DNA of 25,625 nucleotides from RGIG7213 sp045545665 (GCA_045545665.1 JAZQBL010000011.1:1-25625), one strand, 5' to 3'. Shown: positions 8,153 through 16,994, numbered from the stretch's first letter. Numbers and translations are program-made. Notes: generated from the sequence alone by a model not told the origin.

Positions 8153-10195
8153 ATGACAAAGATAAAAAATATTATGAAAAACCGTGCCTTTTGGGCGCTT
8201 TTAGTGCTTATCTGCACTGTTTTAGCCGAGATTTTTATTTTCAATTTTACGTCCTTCAAGCTCGGCAAGGACTATAAGGAGTCAACGCTCGACATATCGA
8301 ACGCAACGCTTCAGGGCTTTGAATACAAGGACGGTGTGTACGTAAGCAATTCAAAATCACCGTATATAGAGTTTAAAGGAATAAACGAAAAGATCGGCAC
8401 GCTTTATATCGACGTAACTCTTGAAAAAAACACGTCGGTGACGTACAACGTGGACTTTACGGATGAAACGAACTCGTCGTATTCGATAAGAACGAACCTC
8501 GTAAACGGAAGCATAACGCAGGGGGCAGAGCGTACGAAGTACGTCAACTGCCAATTTTCGGGTAACGCAGGCGATATAAAGATCAAATTTTCAAATTTCA
8601 AGGGAACGGTACAGTTAAATTCCGTACAGATAAACCGTGACATTCCGATAAGCTTTTCGCCGCTCCGCGTCTTTATAACGCTTCTCGTCATTTACGGCGG
8701 ATACTTCCTTTTGAAGTCAAACGTATGCTCTCAAAAGCTTTCCGACTCCCGTGAGCTTGTAAAAGCAGTGACTGTCTGCGTATGTATCATCTGCGTTTTT
8801 TCAGCCCTTTTGCTAACTTCAAACATATTTGAGACGTCTCTTTTCCAAAACGGCGGAGATCAGATAACGAAAGAGCTTGTTGACGCTTTCGAAAAGGGTA
8901 ACGTAACGCTTGACAGAGAGGTTGAGGACGAGCTTCTTGCCCTCAAAAACCCCTACGACTGGGCGGAAAGAAACTCAAGCGGTGTAAAACACGCCTGGGA
9001 CCACGTTATGTATGAGGGCAAATATTATTCTTACTACGGAATAGCACCCGTCGTGCTTTTGTTCTTACCGTTTCACCTTATAACGGGATATTATTTTTCA
9101 ACAGTCTGGGCGGTATTTCTTTTCGGTGCGGCAGGTCTTGTATTCCTTGCGCTGTTCTTTAAAAAGCTTTGCGAAAGATTTTTCCCGAATATAAGCTTAG
9201 GACTTTATATATCGTCGCTTCTGACGGTGCTTCTGGGTTCGGGCATATGGTTCTGCTTCGTAACTCCGAATTTTTACGAAATAGCACAGAATTCGGGCTT
9301 TATGTTCGTTTGTATGGGCGCGTATTTTCTCATAAGCTCGGGTATTCTTTCAGACAACGTATCGAAGGTAAAGCTTTGTCTTTCAAGCGTATTTTTCTCC
9401 CTTGCCGTACTTTCCAGACCGACGACTGCCGTCTGGTGCATTGCCGCCGTTGCGTTCATCGTTTTACATCTTATCCCTCTTATAAAAGAGAAAAAGAGCT
9501 TTATTCCCACAGCCCTTTACGCTTTCGTTCCGTTTGCCGTGATAGGCGGTGTGCAGATGATATACAACTACGTCCGATTCGATTCGTTTATTGACTTCGG
9601 AATACAGTACTCCCTCACGATAAACGACTTTACAAGAAGTGAATTTTCTCCCCAGATGGCTCTCATCGGCTTTTACAACTTCCTGTTTGCATTCCCCTCC
9701 GTAAAGCCCGATTTTCCGTTTATATCCTCGAACTTCTCCGATCTCGGCGTAAACGGCTTTTACTACATCGCAAACAGAATATCGACCGGTATATTCTTCA
9801 GGATACCTGCCGTATTTTCCGTTTTGCTTCTTCCGAGAGGCGTCAAGACGCTTGAAAAGAAGAACCGACTGCCGTTTGTGCTTTTGTGGCTTCTTTGCTT
9901 TGCCGTTTTGCCGTTTGCGGTCATTTATTCGATCTGGGAAAGCGGCTACGGCGTACGTTACTGCGTTGACTTCACGTGGCAGATGACTGTTTGCGCATTC
10001 ATCCTGCTGTTTATGATGTATCAGAAATACTCCGAAAACAAGACCGTTCAGCGTATATGCGAGTATGCATGCGCCATATCGCTTTTCATAACTTTCATTA
10101 TAAACGCCGCGCTTATTTGGGAATATTCCTGCTCGATATACGGCAACACCGTAATATCGGCAACGCTTAAAGACACGTTTGAATTCTGGAAATAA
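8153..10195 (+). CDS. Polytopic membrane protein, GT-C glycosyltransferase-like
   Basis: This 680-residue membrane protein has one N-terminal transmembrane segment (about 12-33) and an extracytoplasmic beta-rich domain of about 130 residues with many Asn and Thr. At least ten further hydrophobic helices follow. The loop at about residues 233-300 carries GGDQITKELVDAF, LKNPYDWAER and YYSYYGIAPVVLLFLPF, a pattern I associate with uncharacterised bacterial membrane proteins of the GT39/GT-C type. ATG has GGAG seven bases upstream. The GT2 polyprenyl-phosphate transferase encoded 14 bases downstream fits a pathway in which a lipid-linked sugar is made inside and transferred outside. Enzyme activity is inferred from fold and neighbour only. 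Confidence 0.7.
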   Translation: MTKIKNIMKNRAFWALLVLICTVLAEIFIFNFTSFKLGKDYKESTLDISNATLQGFEYKDGVYVSNSKSPYIEFKGINEKIGTLYIDVTLEKNTSVTYNVDFTDETNSSYSIRTNLVNGSITQGAERTKYVNCQFSGNAGDIKIKFSNFKGTVQLNSVQINRDIPISFSPLRVFITLLVIYGGYFLLKSNVCSQKLSDSRELVKAVTVCVCIICVFSALLLTSNIFETSLFQNGGDQITKELVDAFEKGNVTLDREVEDELLALKNPYDWAERNSSGVKHAWDHVMYEGKYYSYYGIAPVVLLFLPFHLITGYYFSTVWAVFLFGAAGLVFLALFFKKLCERFFPNISLGLYISSLLTVLLGSGIWFCFVTPNFYEIAQNSGFMFVCMGAYFLISSGILSDNVSKVKLCLSSVFFSLAVLSRPTTAVWCIAAVAFIVLHLIPLIKEKKSFIPTALYAFVPFAVIGGVQMIYNYVRFDSFIDFGIQYSLTINDFTRSEFSPQMALIGFYNFLFAFPSVKPDFPFISSNFSDLGVNGFYYIANRISTGIFFRIPAVFSVLLLPRGVKTLEKKNRLPFVLLWLLCFAVLPFAVIYSIWESGYGVRYCVDFTWQMTVCAFILLFMMYQKYSENKTVQRICEYACAISLFITFIINAALIWEYSCSIYGNTVISATLKDTFEFWK

Positions 10196-10209
10196 GAAAG
10201 GAAAACAAA

Positions 10210-11157
10210 ATGAGTACAGTACTTTATCTCGTGGTTCCGTGCTATAATGAAGAAGAAACGCTTCCCACGACGAAGGACGCATTGACAAAGCTGCTTGAAG
10301 ATATGATAAAAAGGGACAGGATATCGTCAAAAAGCCGTATCGTTTTCGTAAACGACGGCTCAAAGGACAACACCTGGAGTCTTATAGAAAAATACAGCGA
10401 AGAAAACACGCTCATCAAGGGCATCAAGCTTTCACGCAACAAGGGACACCAGAACGCACTTTTGGCAGGTCTTATGACGGTGAAGGACGAATGTGACTGC
10501 GCCGTATCGCTCGACGCGGATCTGCAGGACGACATAGGCGCCGTTGAAAAAATGCTTGAAAAGTACGAAGACGGCTGTGAAATAGTCTACGGCGTACGCA
10601 GTAAAAGAGAAAAGGACACGCTTTTCAAGCGTGCCACGGCGCAGGGATTTTACAAATTTATGCGCTTTATGGGTGCGGAGGTCGTATACGATCACGCCGA
10701 CTACCGTTTAATGAGCCGCCGTGCGCTGTGCGAGCTTGAAAACTTCAAGGAAGTAAACCTCTTTTTAAGAGGTATCGTTCCGATGATAGGCTTCAAGACG
10801 GACACCGTTCTTTACGAAAGAGGAATAAGGGAGCACGGAGAAAGCAAATATCCGCTTAAAAAGATGCTTTCTTTTGCTATTGACGGAATAACGTCGCTTT
10901 CCGTAAAGCCGATAAGATTTATAACGACTCTCGGTATTTTACTGCTCGTTGCAAGTGTCGGTATGCTCATTTACTCGCTGGTGCGCCACTTTATGGGGCA
11001 CACGGTGCTCGGCTGGACGTCGCTTATCGTATCTATCTGGGCAATAGGGGGGCTTCAGCTTTTTGCGATCGGCATCGTAGGCGAATACATCGGAAAAATT
11101 TACCTTGAAACGAAAGAACGCCCCAGATTTATAATTGAAAAATACGTAGGAAAATAA
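10210..11157 (+). CDS. GT2 polyprenyl-phosphate glycosyltransferase, GtrB/DPM-like
   Basis: This 315-residue protein has a cytosolic GT-A domain and two C-terminal transmembrane helices (about 236-260 and 270-295). Motifs are VVPCYNEEE at the start, FVNDGS, NKGHQNALLAGL, and SLDADLQDD, the nucleotide-sugar/metal site. The family moves a sugar from a UDP or GDP donor to undecaprenyl phosphate for later use outside the membrane (GtrB, CsbB, YkcC relatives). AAAGGA precedes the ATG. It is 14 bases after the GT-C-like gene and two bases before trmL, in a single operon. Sugar identity cannot be read. Confidence 0.9.
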   Translation: MSTVLYLVVPCYNEEETLPTTKDALTKLLEDMIKRDRISSKSRIVFVNDGSKDNTWSLIEKYSEENTLIKGIKLSRNKGHQNALLAGLMTVKDECDCAVSLDADLQDDIGAVEKMLEKYEDGCEIVYGVRSKREKDTLFKRATAQGFYKFMRFMGAEVVYDHADYRLMSRRALCELENFKEVNLFLRGIVPMIGFKTDTVLYERGIREHGESKYPLKKMLSFAIDGITSLSVKPIRFITTLGILLLVASVGMLIYSLVRHFMGHTVLGWTSLIVSIWAIGGLQLFAIGIVGEYIGKIYLETKERPRFIIEKYVGK

Positions 11158-11159
11158 TA

Positions 11160-11678
11160 ATGTTCGGAAAAAACAACATCAACATCGCACTTATTGAGCC
11201 CGAAATACCGCAGAACACGGGAAACATTGCAAGAACGTGTGCGGCAGTCGGCGCAAGTCTTCATCTTGTAAAGCCGATGGGCTTTGAAATTGACGACAGA
11301 AAATTAAAAAGAGCAGGGCTTGACTACTGGCACCTGCTCGATATAACGTATTACGACAGTCTTTCTGATTTTCTTGAAAAGAACAAAGACGAAAAAATGT
11401 ACTTTTTCTCAACGAAAGCGCCGAGAAATCACACCGAGGTCGAATATCCCGAACGCGTTTTCCTCGTTTTCGGCAAGGAAACGAAGGGACTGCCCGAGGA
11501 TCTTTTAAAAGCCAACCCCGACACGTGTGTGAGGATCCCCATGCGTGACGGTCTTCGCAGTCTTAATTTATCAAATTCCGCCGCCATTGCCGTTTACGAG
11601 GTACTGCGGCAGGGAGATTTCAAAGAGCTTTGCTCCGTCGGAACACCGACGCAGTTCAGCTGGGATCGTACGGAATAA
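11160..11678 (+). CDS. trmL: tRNA (cytidine/uridine-34 2'-O)-methyltransferase
   Basis: This 172-residue SPOUT-class methyltransferase methylates the ribose of the wobble nucleotide in certain tRNA-Leu species, using S-adenosylmethionine. The three SpoU motifs are visible: IPQNTGNIARTCAA near the N-terminus, LVFGKETKGLPE, and IPMRDGLRSLNLSNSAAIAVYE, which form the trefoil knot. Length matches TrmL (about 155-170). It starts two bases after the GT2 gene with TAGGA upstream, so it is last in that operon. Its final 23 bases overlap the 3' end of the opposing PHP gene. Confidence 0.93.
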   Translation: MFGKNNINIALIEPEIPQNTGNIARTCAAVGASLHLVKPMGFEIDDRKLKRAGLDYWHLLDITYYDSLSDFLEKNKDEKMYFFSTKAPRNHTEVEYPERVFLVFGKETKGLPEDLLKANPDTCVRIPMRDGLRSLNLSNSAAIAVYEVLRQGDFKELCSVGTPTQFSWDRTE

Positions 11679-12441
11679 TATTTCCTTTTATATATTCTTC
11701 AAGCGTTTTGTAATCGCCTGCGATATCCTCGGGGCGGTGGCTGTCGGAGCCTGTCGTTATAAACACGCCTCCTGCTTTTTCGTACACGGACAAAACGAAG
11801 TTATCGGGCAAAGGACACCCCATACCCTGGCGGAAGCCCGAGGAATTTACCTCTATCATCATACCTTTTTTTACGGCTGTTTTCAGTATTTTGAAAAGCT
11901 GTTCGGAATATTTTGAAAGATCCGTCTCAAAGCCTGCCTTTTTGTAGTATCTGAGCGGGTACGTAAGGTGGGAAAGCGAGGTTATCCCGTCAAAATTCAC
12001 AAGCTCGTAAAGCTCGTTTAAGTATACCTCCCAGAGGTTTATAAAATCCTCCTCGTTATACTTTGAGTAGTCGATAAGCGCAAAGTCGGGCATACCGCGC
12101 ACGTTATGCAGCGACCCTAAAACGAAATCGTAATTTTCTCTTTTCAGGCACTCTTTTGCAAATTCGGGATACTGTGTCGGCTGACCGAGCTCGATACCGT
12201 GCAAGACGGTGATCTTGCCTTTCATTTCTTCCTTGGCTTTTACACATTCCGTCCTGCGGTTTTCAAAATCGAGAGGCGGGAATATATGCTCGATCTCGCT
12301 GTTTATTTCAAGGTGATCCGTCAGAGCGATCGCCGAAAGTCCCTTTTCGTATGCCGCCTTTGCGGTATTTAACGGATCGTATGCGTTTTCCGCATCGAAG
12401 GAAAACGACGTATGTACGTGAAGGTCGGATAAAAATTTCAT
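11656..12441 (-). CDS. PHP-domain phosphatase, histidinol-phosphatase (HisJ) family
   Basis: This 261-residue PHP-superfamily protein should be a metal-dependent phosphoesterase in the cytosol. The metal ligands appear in order: DLHVHT (residues 6-11), TDH, GIELG, GSLHNV, SHLTYP, EVNSSG and GSDSHRPEDI. The arrangement matches HisJ-type histidinol phosphatases, which remove phosphate from histidinol phosphate. No other his gene is nearby, so the substrate is uncertain. ATG has GGAG upstream. It has its own promoter and converges on trmL with a 23-bp overlap, leaving no room for a terminator between them. Confidence 0.85.
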   Translation of the reverse strand: MKFLSDLHVHTSFSFDAENAYDPLNTAKAAYEKGLSAIALTDHLEINSEIEHIFPPLDFENRRTECVKAKEEMKGKITVLHGIELGQPTQYPEFAKECLKRENYDFVLGSLHNVRGMPDFALIDYSKYNEEDFINLWEVYLNELYELVNFDGITSLSHLTYPLRYYKKAGFETDLSKYSEQLFKILKTAVKKGMMIEVNSSGFRQGMGCPLPDNFVLSVYEKAGGVFITTGSDSHRPEDIAGDYKTLEEYIKGNIIPYDPS

Positions 12442-12463
12442 AAAAAACTCCTTTGCTTTCGGT

Positions 12464-12492
12464 ATTATATCATATTTTTCCCCTTTTTTGAA
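12464..12492 (-). promoter_or_regulatory. Promoter of the PHP phosphatase gene
   Basis: On the minus strand TTCAAA (12487-12492) and TATAAT (12464-12469) are 17 nt apart, about 22 bases upstream of the start codon. Confidence 0.72.
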
Positions 12493-12562
12493 TAGCTTTT
12501 TGAAATTTTACGCATCTGTTTTCCGAAAACCGTCACCCGTCCGTCACACAAGGGAACTTTAA

Positions 12563-12591
12563 TTTACATTTTGTCGGTAGAAACGTATAAT
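12563..12591 (+). promoter_or_regulatory. Sigma-A promoter of the parvulin gene pair
   Basis: TTTACA (12563-12568) and TATAAT (12586-12591) have a 17-nt spacer, very near consensus. The start codon is about 45 bases downstream. Confidence 0.82.
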
Positions 12592-12636
12592 TTACGTAGT
12601 ATATAATTATTATCATAAAACGAAAGGATACTGTTT

Positions 12637-14112
12637 ATGAAGCACATAAAAACGAAGATCATAGCGGGACTGCTTGCTTTTTCCTGCCTTGCGATGAATG
12701 CATGCACGATCGTTTACGAACAGGAAGAGACCGAAGGCGAGTCGGCAGCCTCCGGCACGGGCGGTACGACCTCCGAGGAGGATCTGAGGATCCCCACCGA
12801 ATTTCCGACACGTGACGTTCTTGATTCGGTCATCACGAAATGCGGAAGTGCCGACGTCAAGGGCGAAGAGCTTTATTTTTACTATTATCAGTTAGCACAG
12901 CTCGTAGCTGAGCAAAACCGCGATTATATTCCGTATTACGGCGGTGCGCTCCCGGATTATGCGTATTCCTTAAAATCGCAGTTCATTATGACGGACACCA
13001 CGTGGTACGACTATCTCAACAAGAGCATCGACTCATATCTTGAATATATGTACACCCTTTCCGAGGCGGCAAAGGCAGAGGGTATCACCCTTACCGACGA
13101 TGAGCTTGCAAAGGCTGAAAAAAAGGCTTCCGAATACAAGCTCCCCGACGCTGTAACGTACATTTCGGCAGATACCGTAAAGGAATGTATCGCAAGGGAA
13201 GCACTTTCCGAAAAGTACGACAAGCATTTAAGAGAAGTAACGAAGGCGACGGATGACGAAATAACTGCCGAATACGATAAAAACAGAATACTTTACGACA
13301 TGGTCGATATGCGCCTTATTGCAATAGAATACAAGGCTGACGACACGGTAACGGATGCCGAAAACGCATCGTACCTCCTTCCGACAAAAGCGGAAGCGAA
13401 TGATATCGGCGCACAGCTTTCCGCCTGCACGACGCCCGAGGAATTTGACAAGATAGCAGAGGATTTCTTCAAGAAATATTTCCCCGACATAACGAAAGAT
13501 AACATCGAATATTACGTGTCCTCAAGTGCGTATAAAAATTTCAAATACACGGAAAATTACAAGGATTACGAAATAGTAAAATGGGCAATGGATCCTGCCA
13601 GAGTTGAAGGTGAAAAGAACCTTATCGACTCCGAGAGTGATCACACCCTTTACTTTGCGCTTATCGAAAAGCCTGCACGTCCCGACGACTCAAAAACCGT
13701 TTCGGTACGTCACATCCTCATTGAAAAGGAAGAGGATGCAAAAAAGATACTCGACGAGTATAACGCATCGGATAAGACCGAGGACACGTTTGCAGCCCTT
13801 GCAAACAAGTACACGATCGACCCCGGCTCAAGCACAAACGGCGGTCTTTACGAAAACTTCAGCGAAGGCACTATGGTTGCGGAATTCAACGACTGGTCCT
13901 TTGACGAAAAACGCTTGCCCGGTGACGTTGATATCGTCAAAACGACTCACGGCTATCACATCATTTACTTCGTTTCCGAAGGCTTGCCCGGTTACGTTAT
14001 GAGCGTAAAATCGACTATTGAGGGTGAAAAATTCAACAAGCTTTACGAAGAAAAGCAAAAAGCGTATCCGATCAAAATATCGGAAGAAGTTATCGAAGGA
14101 CTTAAAGTCTGA
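12637..14112 (+). CDS. Parvulin-type peptidyl-prolyl isomerase lipoprotein, PrsA-like
   Basis: This 491-residue lipoprotein has a signal peptide ending in AMNAC and an acidic Gly/Ser/Thr linker. A helical SurA/PrsA-like chaperone region (about 55-340) is followed by a PpiC rotamase domain (about 350-450) reading SVRHILIEKEE, GGLYENFSEGTMV and THGYHIIYF. The two histidines of the parvulin site, in RHIL (His359) and GYHI (His441), are both kept, so activity is plausible. PrsA proteins fold exported proteins at the outer face of the membrane. AAAGGA precedes the ATG. The stop overlaps the start of a paralogous gene (TGATG), so translation is probably coupled. Confidence 0.87.
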   Translation: MKHIKTKIIAGLLAFSCLAMNACTIVYEQEETEGESAASGTGGTTSEEDLRIPTEFPTRDVLDSVITKCGSADVKGEELYFYYYQLAQLVAEQNRDYIPYYGGALPDYAYSLKSQFIMTDTTWYDYLNKSIDSYLEYMYTLSEAAKAEGITLTDDELAKAEKKASEYKLPDAVTYISADTVKECIAREALSEKYDKHLREVTKATDDEITAEYDKNRILYDMVDMRLIAIEYKADDTVTDAENASYLLPTKAEANDIGAQLSACTTPEEFDKIAEDFFKKYFPDITKDNIEYYVSSSAYKNFKYTENYKDYEIVKWAMDPARVEGEKNLIDSESDHTLYFALIEKPARPDDSKTVSVRHILIEKEEDAKKILDEYNASDKTEDTFAALANKYTIDPGSSTNGGLYENFSEGTMVAEFNDWSFDEKRLPGDVDIVKTTHGYHIIYFVSEGLPGYVMSVKSTIEGEKFNKLYEEKQKAYPIKISEEVIEGLKV

Positions 14113-15578
14113 TGAGCAATAACATTCAAAGACAAAAAGAGCTCAGACGGGAAAAGAACAAAGCCGAAAAGATCAAGATGAAAAAAAGGCGCAAAACAGT
14201 CATAATATGCCTTATTATTGCCATCGTATTCATCATCGGCTGCGTCATCTTTTCCATCAGTATGTATAAAAGAACGAACAAATACAAAACGGGCACGGTC
14301 GTCATGTCAAGTGAAAACTACAGTATTGACCTTGCGATGTATTCGTTTTTCTTCACCGACGGTTATTACGGCTTTACATCACTTCAAGGTGATGACTTAA
14401 AGCAGATGGGTATGTATCCGGACATAACGAAGTCGCTCCACTCGCAGTACTACTTCGACGGAACGTGGTACGACTATTTTGCAAACAGTGCAAAAGCTCA
14501 CGCAAAGCAAACGCTTATTCTTGCCGAAGCAGCTAAAAAAGAGGGAATAACGCTTACAGACGGTGAGCTTGCCGCTCTTGAAAAAAGGGCGGGTGCTTAC
14601 GACGCTTCGAAATACGGCAAGGGGATAACGAAGGACGACATTTTACGCTGCCTTATCCTTGAATATACCGCCGTAAAATACGAATACGAAAAAAGAGATG
14701 CAGAAAAGCTTGAGGGCAACGACCTTTCGGGCTACTACGAAAAATACTACAAGCATTTTTCCTCCGTCTCCTTCCGCCGATATGAAGTAAAATACGGCGA
14801 AGGCAGCGGCGGTGTTACCCCGATTGATGCCGAAAAATACGCAAACGAGATAAAAACGGCAAAAAATTCCGATGAATTCACAGAAAAGCTGACAGCCGTT
14901 TTAAAAAAGATAAACGGCAATATCTCAGATGAAGAATTGAAAGCATCACTTGATTCGTCATTTGCCGAGAATTACGCGTATTCAGAGGGTGACATCGTCA
15001 CCGAATGGCTTTTCGACAGTCAAAGAAATTTATCCGATACGTACGTTTACCACAACGAGGTCTTACATTCTTACTCCGTTTACCTTCTTACGAAGCTCCC
15101 CGAGCATACGGAGGAGGACACGGTGACGGTAAGAAACATCCTGTTTTCGTTTGATGAATATAAAACGGAAGACGATGCAAGGAAAGCCGCAGAGGACGCC
15201 AAAGGCGAGCTTCTTGAAAACAACTGTGATGAAAACGTATTTAAGGATCTTGCGCTTGAAAAAACGGGCGATCTTTCCACACGTTACCTCGGCGGACTTT
15301 ACGAAAACCGTACCGTATCCGAGCTTGATGAAGAGGTTCCCGGCATTTCGGGCTGGTGCTTTGACGAGCAAAGAAAAGCTTACGACGTTGAGATAATAAA
15401 AAGCGAAAACGGCTACGATCTTGTAATGTTTATTGAAAAAGGCTTGCCGTCGCACCTTGCCACGGTTCAAAAAACGGTAAGCGGCGAGGATTTTTCCGAG
15501 CTTTACCTTTCCTACGAAACGACGTACAAGATAAATGAGGACGAGGATGCGTTAAGCTCGTACGATCCGAGAAGATAA
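14112..15578 (+). CDS. Membrane-anchored degenerate parvulin-like protein
   Basis: This 488-residue paralogue of the preceding protein has the same layout. Its N-terminus is instead a strongly basic cytosolic tail (1-28) and one transmembrane helix (about 29-51), with no lipobox. Shared stretches include TWYDY, AAKKEGITLTD and GGLYEN. The PpiC-like region (about 335-440) has Asn342 in RNIL and Asp436 in GYDLV where the upstream protein has histidines, so isomerase activity is probably lost. It overlaps its neighbour by one base, and a strong terminator follows. A partner or substrate-holding subunit of the active lipoprotein is a reasonable inference. No frameshift is seen, so it is not a pseudogene. 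Confidence 0.8.
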   Translation: MSNNIQRQKELRREKNKAEKIKMKKRRKTVIICLIIAIVFIIGCVIFSISMYKRTNKYKTGTVVMSSENYSIDLAMYSFFFTDGYYGFTSLQGDDLKQMGMYPDITKSLHSQYYFDGTWYDYFANSAKAHAKQTLILAEAAKKEGITLTDGELAALEKRAGAYDASKYGKGITKDDILRCLILEYTAVKYEYEKRDAEKLEGNDLSGYYEKYYKHFSSVSFRRYEVKYGEGSGGVTPIDAEKYANEIKTAKNSDEFTEKLTAVLKKINGNISDEELKASLDSSFAENYAYSEGDIVTEWLFDSQRNLSDTYVYHNEVLHSYSVYLLTKLPEHTEEDTVTVRNILFSFDEYKTEDDARKAAEDAKGELLENNCDENVFKDLALEKTGDLSTRYLGGLYENRTVSELDEEVPGISGWCFDEQRKAYDVEIIKSENGYDLVMFIEKGLPSHLATVQKTVSGEDFSELYLSYETTYKINEDEDALSSYDPRR

Positions 15579-15593
15579 AAGTAATATATCCGA

Positions 15594-15645
15594 ATATCTC
15601 CGAATATTATTAGGATGTACATCCTTTATTCGGAGATATTTTTTT
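15594..15645 (+). terminator. Terminator hairpin that also contains the spoIIIAA SD
   Basis: A perfect 13-bp stem, ATATCTCCGAATA (15594-15606) with TATTCGGAGATAT (15627-15639), is followed by seven T residues. The loop holds a second perfect palindrome, AGGATGTACATCCT (15612-15625). The 3' arm contains GGAG (15632-15635), the only Shine-Dalgarno candidate for spoIIIAA, and the T run touches its ATG. GAATATT (15602-15608) matches the sigma-E -35 consensus, but the -10 at the right distance (CCTTTATT) is poor. Confidence 0.85.
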
Positions 15646-16527
15646 ATGATAAAAACTGACTCATATCTTTCCGTTCACGGTGCGGTACCGTATTTGCCGC
15701 AAACACTCGGCAATGCGCTTTGCCTGTTTGTCTTAAAAAACGAAAAGACGGCAAAAGAGATAAACGAGATACGCCTAAGGGCAGGAGGTGCGTTTTCCGT
15801 TTCGCCGTCGGGGCGTGATATTTTTTTCGATCTTAACGGAAACATATGCAAAAGACCCGTCATCTGCACCGAGGACGATATTGAAGAATGTGTAAGGCGG
15901 CTGTGCGACGGCTCGTATCACAGCCACGAGGACGAGATAAAAAACGGCTTTATCAGTATGAAAAACGGTATGCGCGCAGGTATTGCCCCGACGTATTCCT
16001 CAAACGGCGAGATCTATTTTATAAATTCGGTGAATATCCGCCTGCCGAAAGAGGTTCCCGGCGTATCCGATGAGCTTTTTGAAAAAACGGGGGTATCGTC
16101 AACGCTCATCTACTCACCCCCCGGAGTCGGCAAAACGACGGTTTTGAAGGATATGATAAGAAATTTTTCAGCCTTCGGCATACGGTGTGCTGTAATAGAT
16201 GCACGCTCGGAGCTTTCATCCAACCGTTTCCCGCTTGCGGATTATTTTTTAAACGGTGAAAAATCGCGGTGCATTGAAAGTGCCGTCCGCACGATGTGTC
16301 CGCAGATGATAGTGTGCGACGAGATAGGCTCCGACGAGTCATCGGGAATAATTGAAGCGGCAAACTCCGGCGTTCCTTTTACAGCCACGTGCCACGCCTC
16401 ATCCTTTGATGAGCTTTTGCGCCGTCCGTTTGTAAAAAAGCTGTACGAATCACACGTTTTTGATAATTACGCAGGGCTGACACGGTGCGGAAATACCGTT
16501 TTATTCGATATAAAATGCGTATCTTAG
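15646..16527 (+). CDS. spoIIIAA: Stage III sporulation protein AA, ATPase
   Basis: This 293-residue secretion-ATPase-like protein works in the mother cell at the SpoIIIA-SpoIIQ channel and is thought to energise it. Walker A is PPGVGKTT (158-165). Walker B is MIVCDEIGS, with Asp225 and Glu226. FTATCHASSFDELLRRP further on fits the type II/IV secretion ATPase fold. Length is close to the Bacillus protein (about 307). The start ATG directly follows the T tract of an upstream terminator hairpin, with GGAG in that hairpin. It is first of eight spoIIIA genes in conserved order, normally read by sigma-E. Confidence 0.96.
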   Translation: MIKTDSYLSVHGAVPYLPQTLGNALCLFVLKNEKTAKEINEIRLRAGGAFSVSPSGRDIFFDLNGNICKRPVICTEDDIEECVRRLCDGSYHSHEDEIKNGFISMKNGMRAGIAPTYSSNGEIYFINSVNIRLPKEVPGVSDELFEKTGVSSTLIYSPPGVGKTTVLKDMIRNFSAFGIRCAVIDARSELSSNRFPLADYFLNGEKSRCIESAVRTMCPQMIVCDEIGSDESSGIIEAANSGVPFTATCHASSFDELLRRPFVKKLYESHVFDNYAGLTRCGNTVLFDIKCVS

Positions 16528-16985
16528 GTTCTGCCATCGTCTTTTCGAGCAGTATGCTGTTCGGACTTCTTTTGTACTTTCAGAGTCGGAAAGAGCTTCG
16601 GTATACAGAGGAGCTTTTGGGCGTTATGCGAAGGATACGCGAGCTTATATGCGTAAAAAGAGCGCCGATTCAGACGGTTTTTTCAAAGCTTTCCGGTCAG
16701 TATCTTCAACAGGAAGGCTTTTTTGAAAAGCTTTGCAAGGAAAAGGACCTCTACCGCGTATGCCTTGAATATCCGTTACCGCAGAGAATGACGGAACTGA
16801 TAAACGACTTTTCTTCAAACATCGGCAAGTCGAGCGTAAAAGCGCAAAAAGAGGAATTTGATTACATTATTACTAAAACGGAGGAGTATATAAAAGAGCT
16901 TCGACGAGAACTTCCGAAAAAGCAAAAGCTGTACCTGACGCTTCCGCCGTTTTTCGGTATTCTTCTTGTCATCGTTTTTTTATAG
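16515..16985 (+). CDS. spoIIIAB: Stage III sporulation protein AB
   Basis: This 156-residue protein has an N-terminal hydrophobic helix (MRILGSAIVFSSSMLFGLLL), a charged helical middle resembling type II secretion GspF-like domains, and a C-terminal hydrophobic helix (LTLPPFFGILLVIVFL). Identity rests on position between spoIIIAA and spoIIIAC and on this topology. I chose ATG 16515, overlapping spoIIIAA by 13 bases, because it aligns with the Bacillus N-terminus. An in-frame GTG at 16485 adds ten residues and has AGGG upstream, so the start is uncertain. Confidence 0.9.
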   Translation: MRILGSAIVFSSSMLFGLLLYFQSRKELRYTEELLGVMRRIRELICVKRAPIQTVFSKLSGQYLQQEGFFEKLCKEKDLYRVCLEYPLPQRMTELINDFSSNIGKSSVKAQKEEFDYIITKTEEYIKELRRELPKKQKLYLTLPPFFGILLVIVFL

Positions 16986-16994
16986 AAAAACAAG

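Noticed and set aside
9464..10363. 299-codon minus-strand open frame
   Set aside because: Antisense to the GT-C-like and GT2 genes, which have good starts, operon spacing and motifs.
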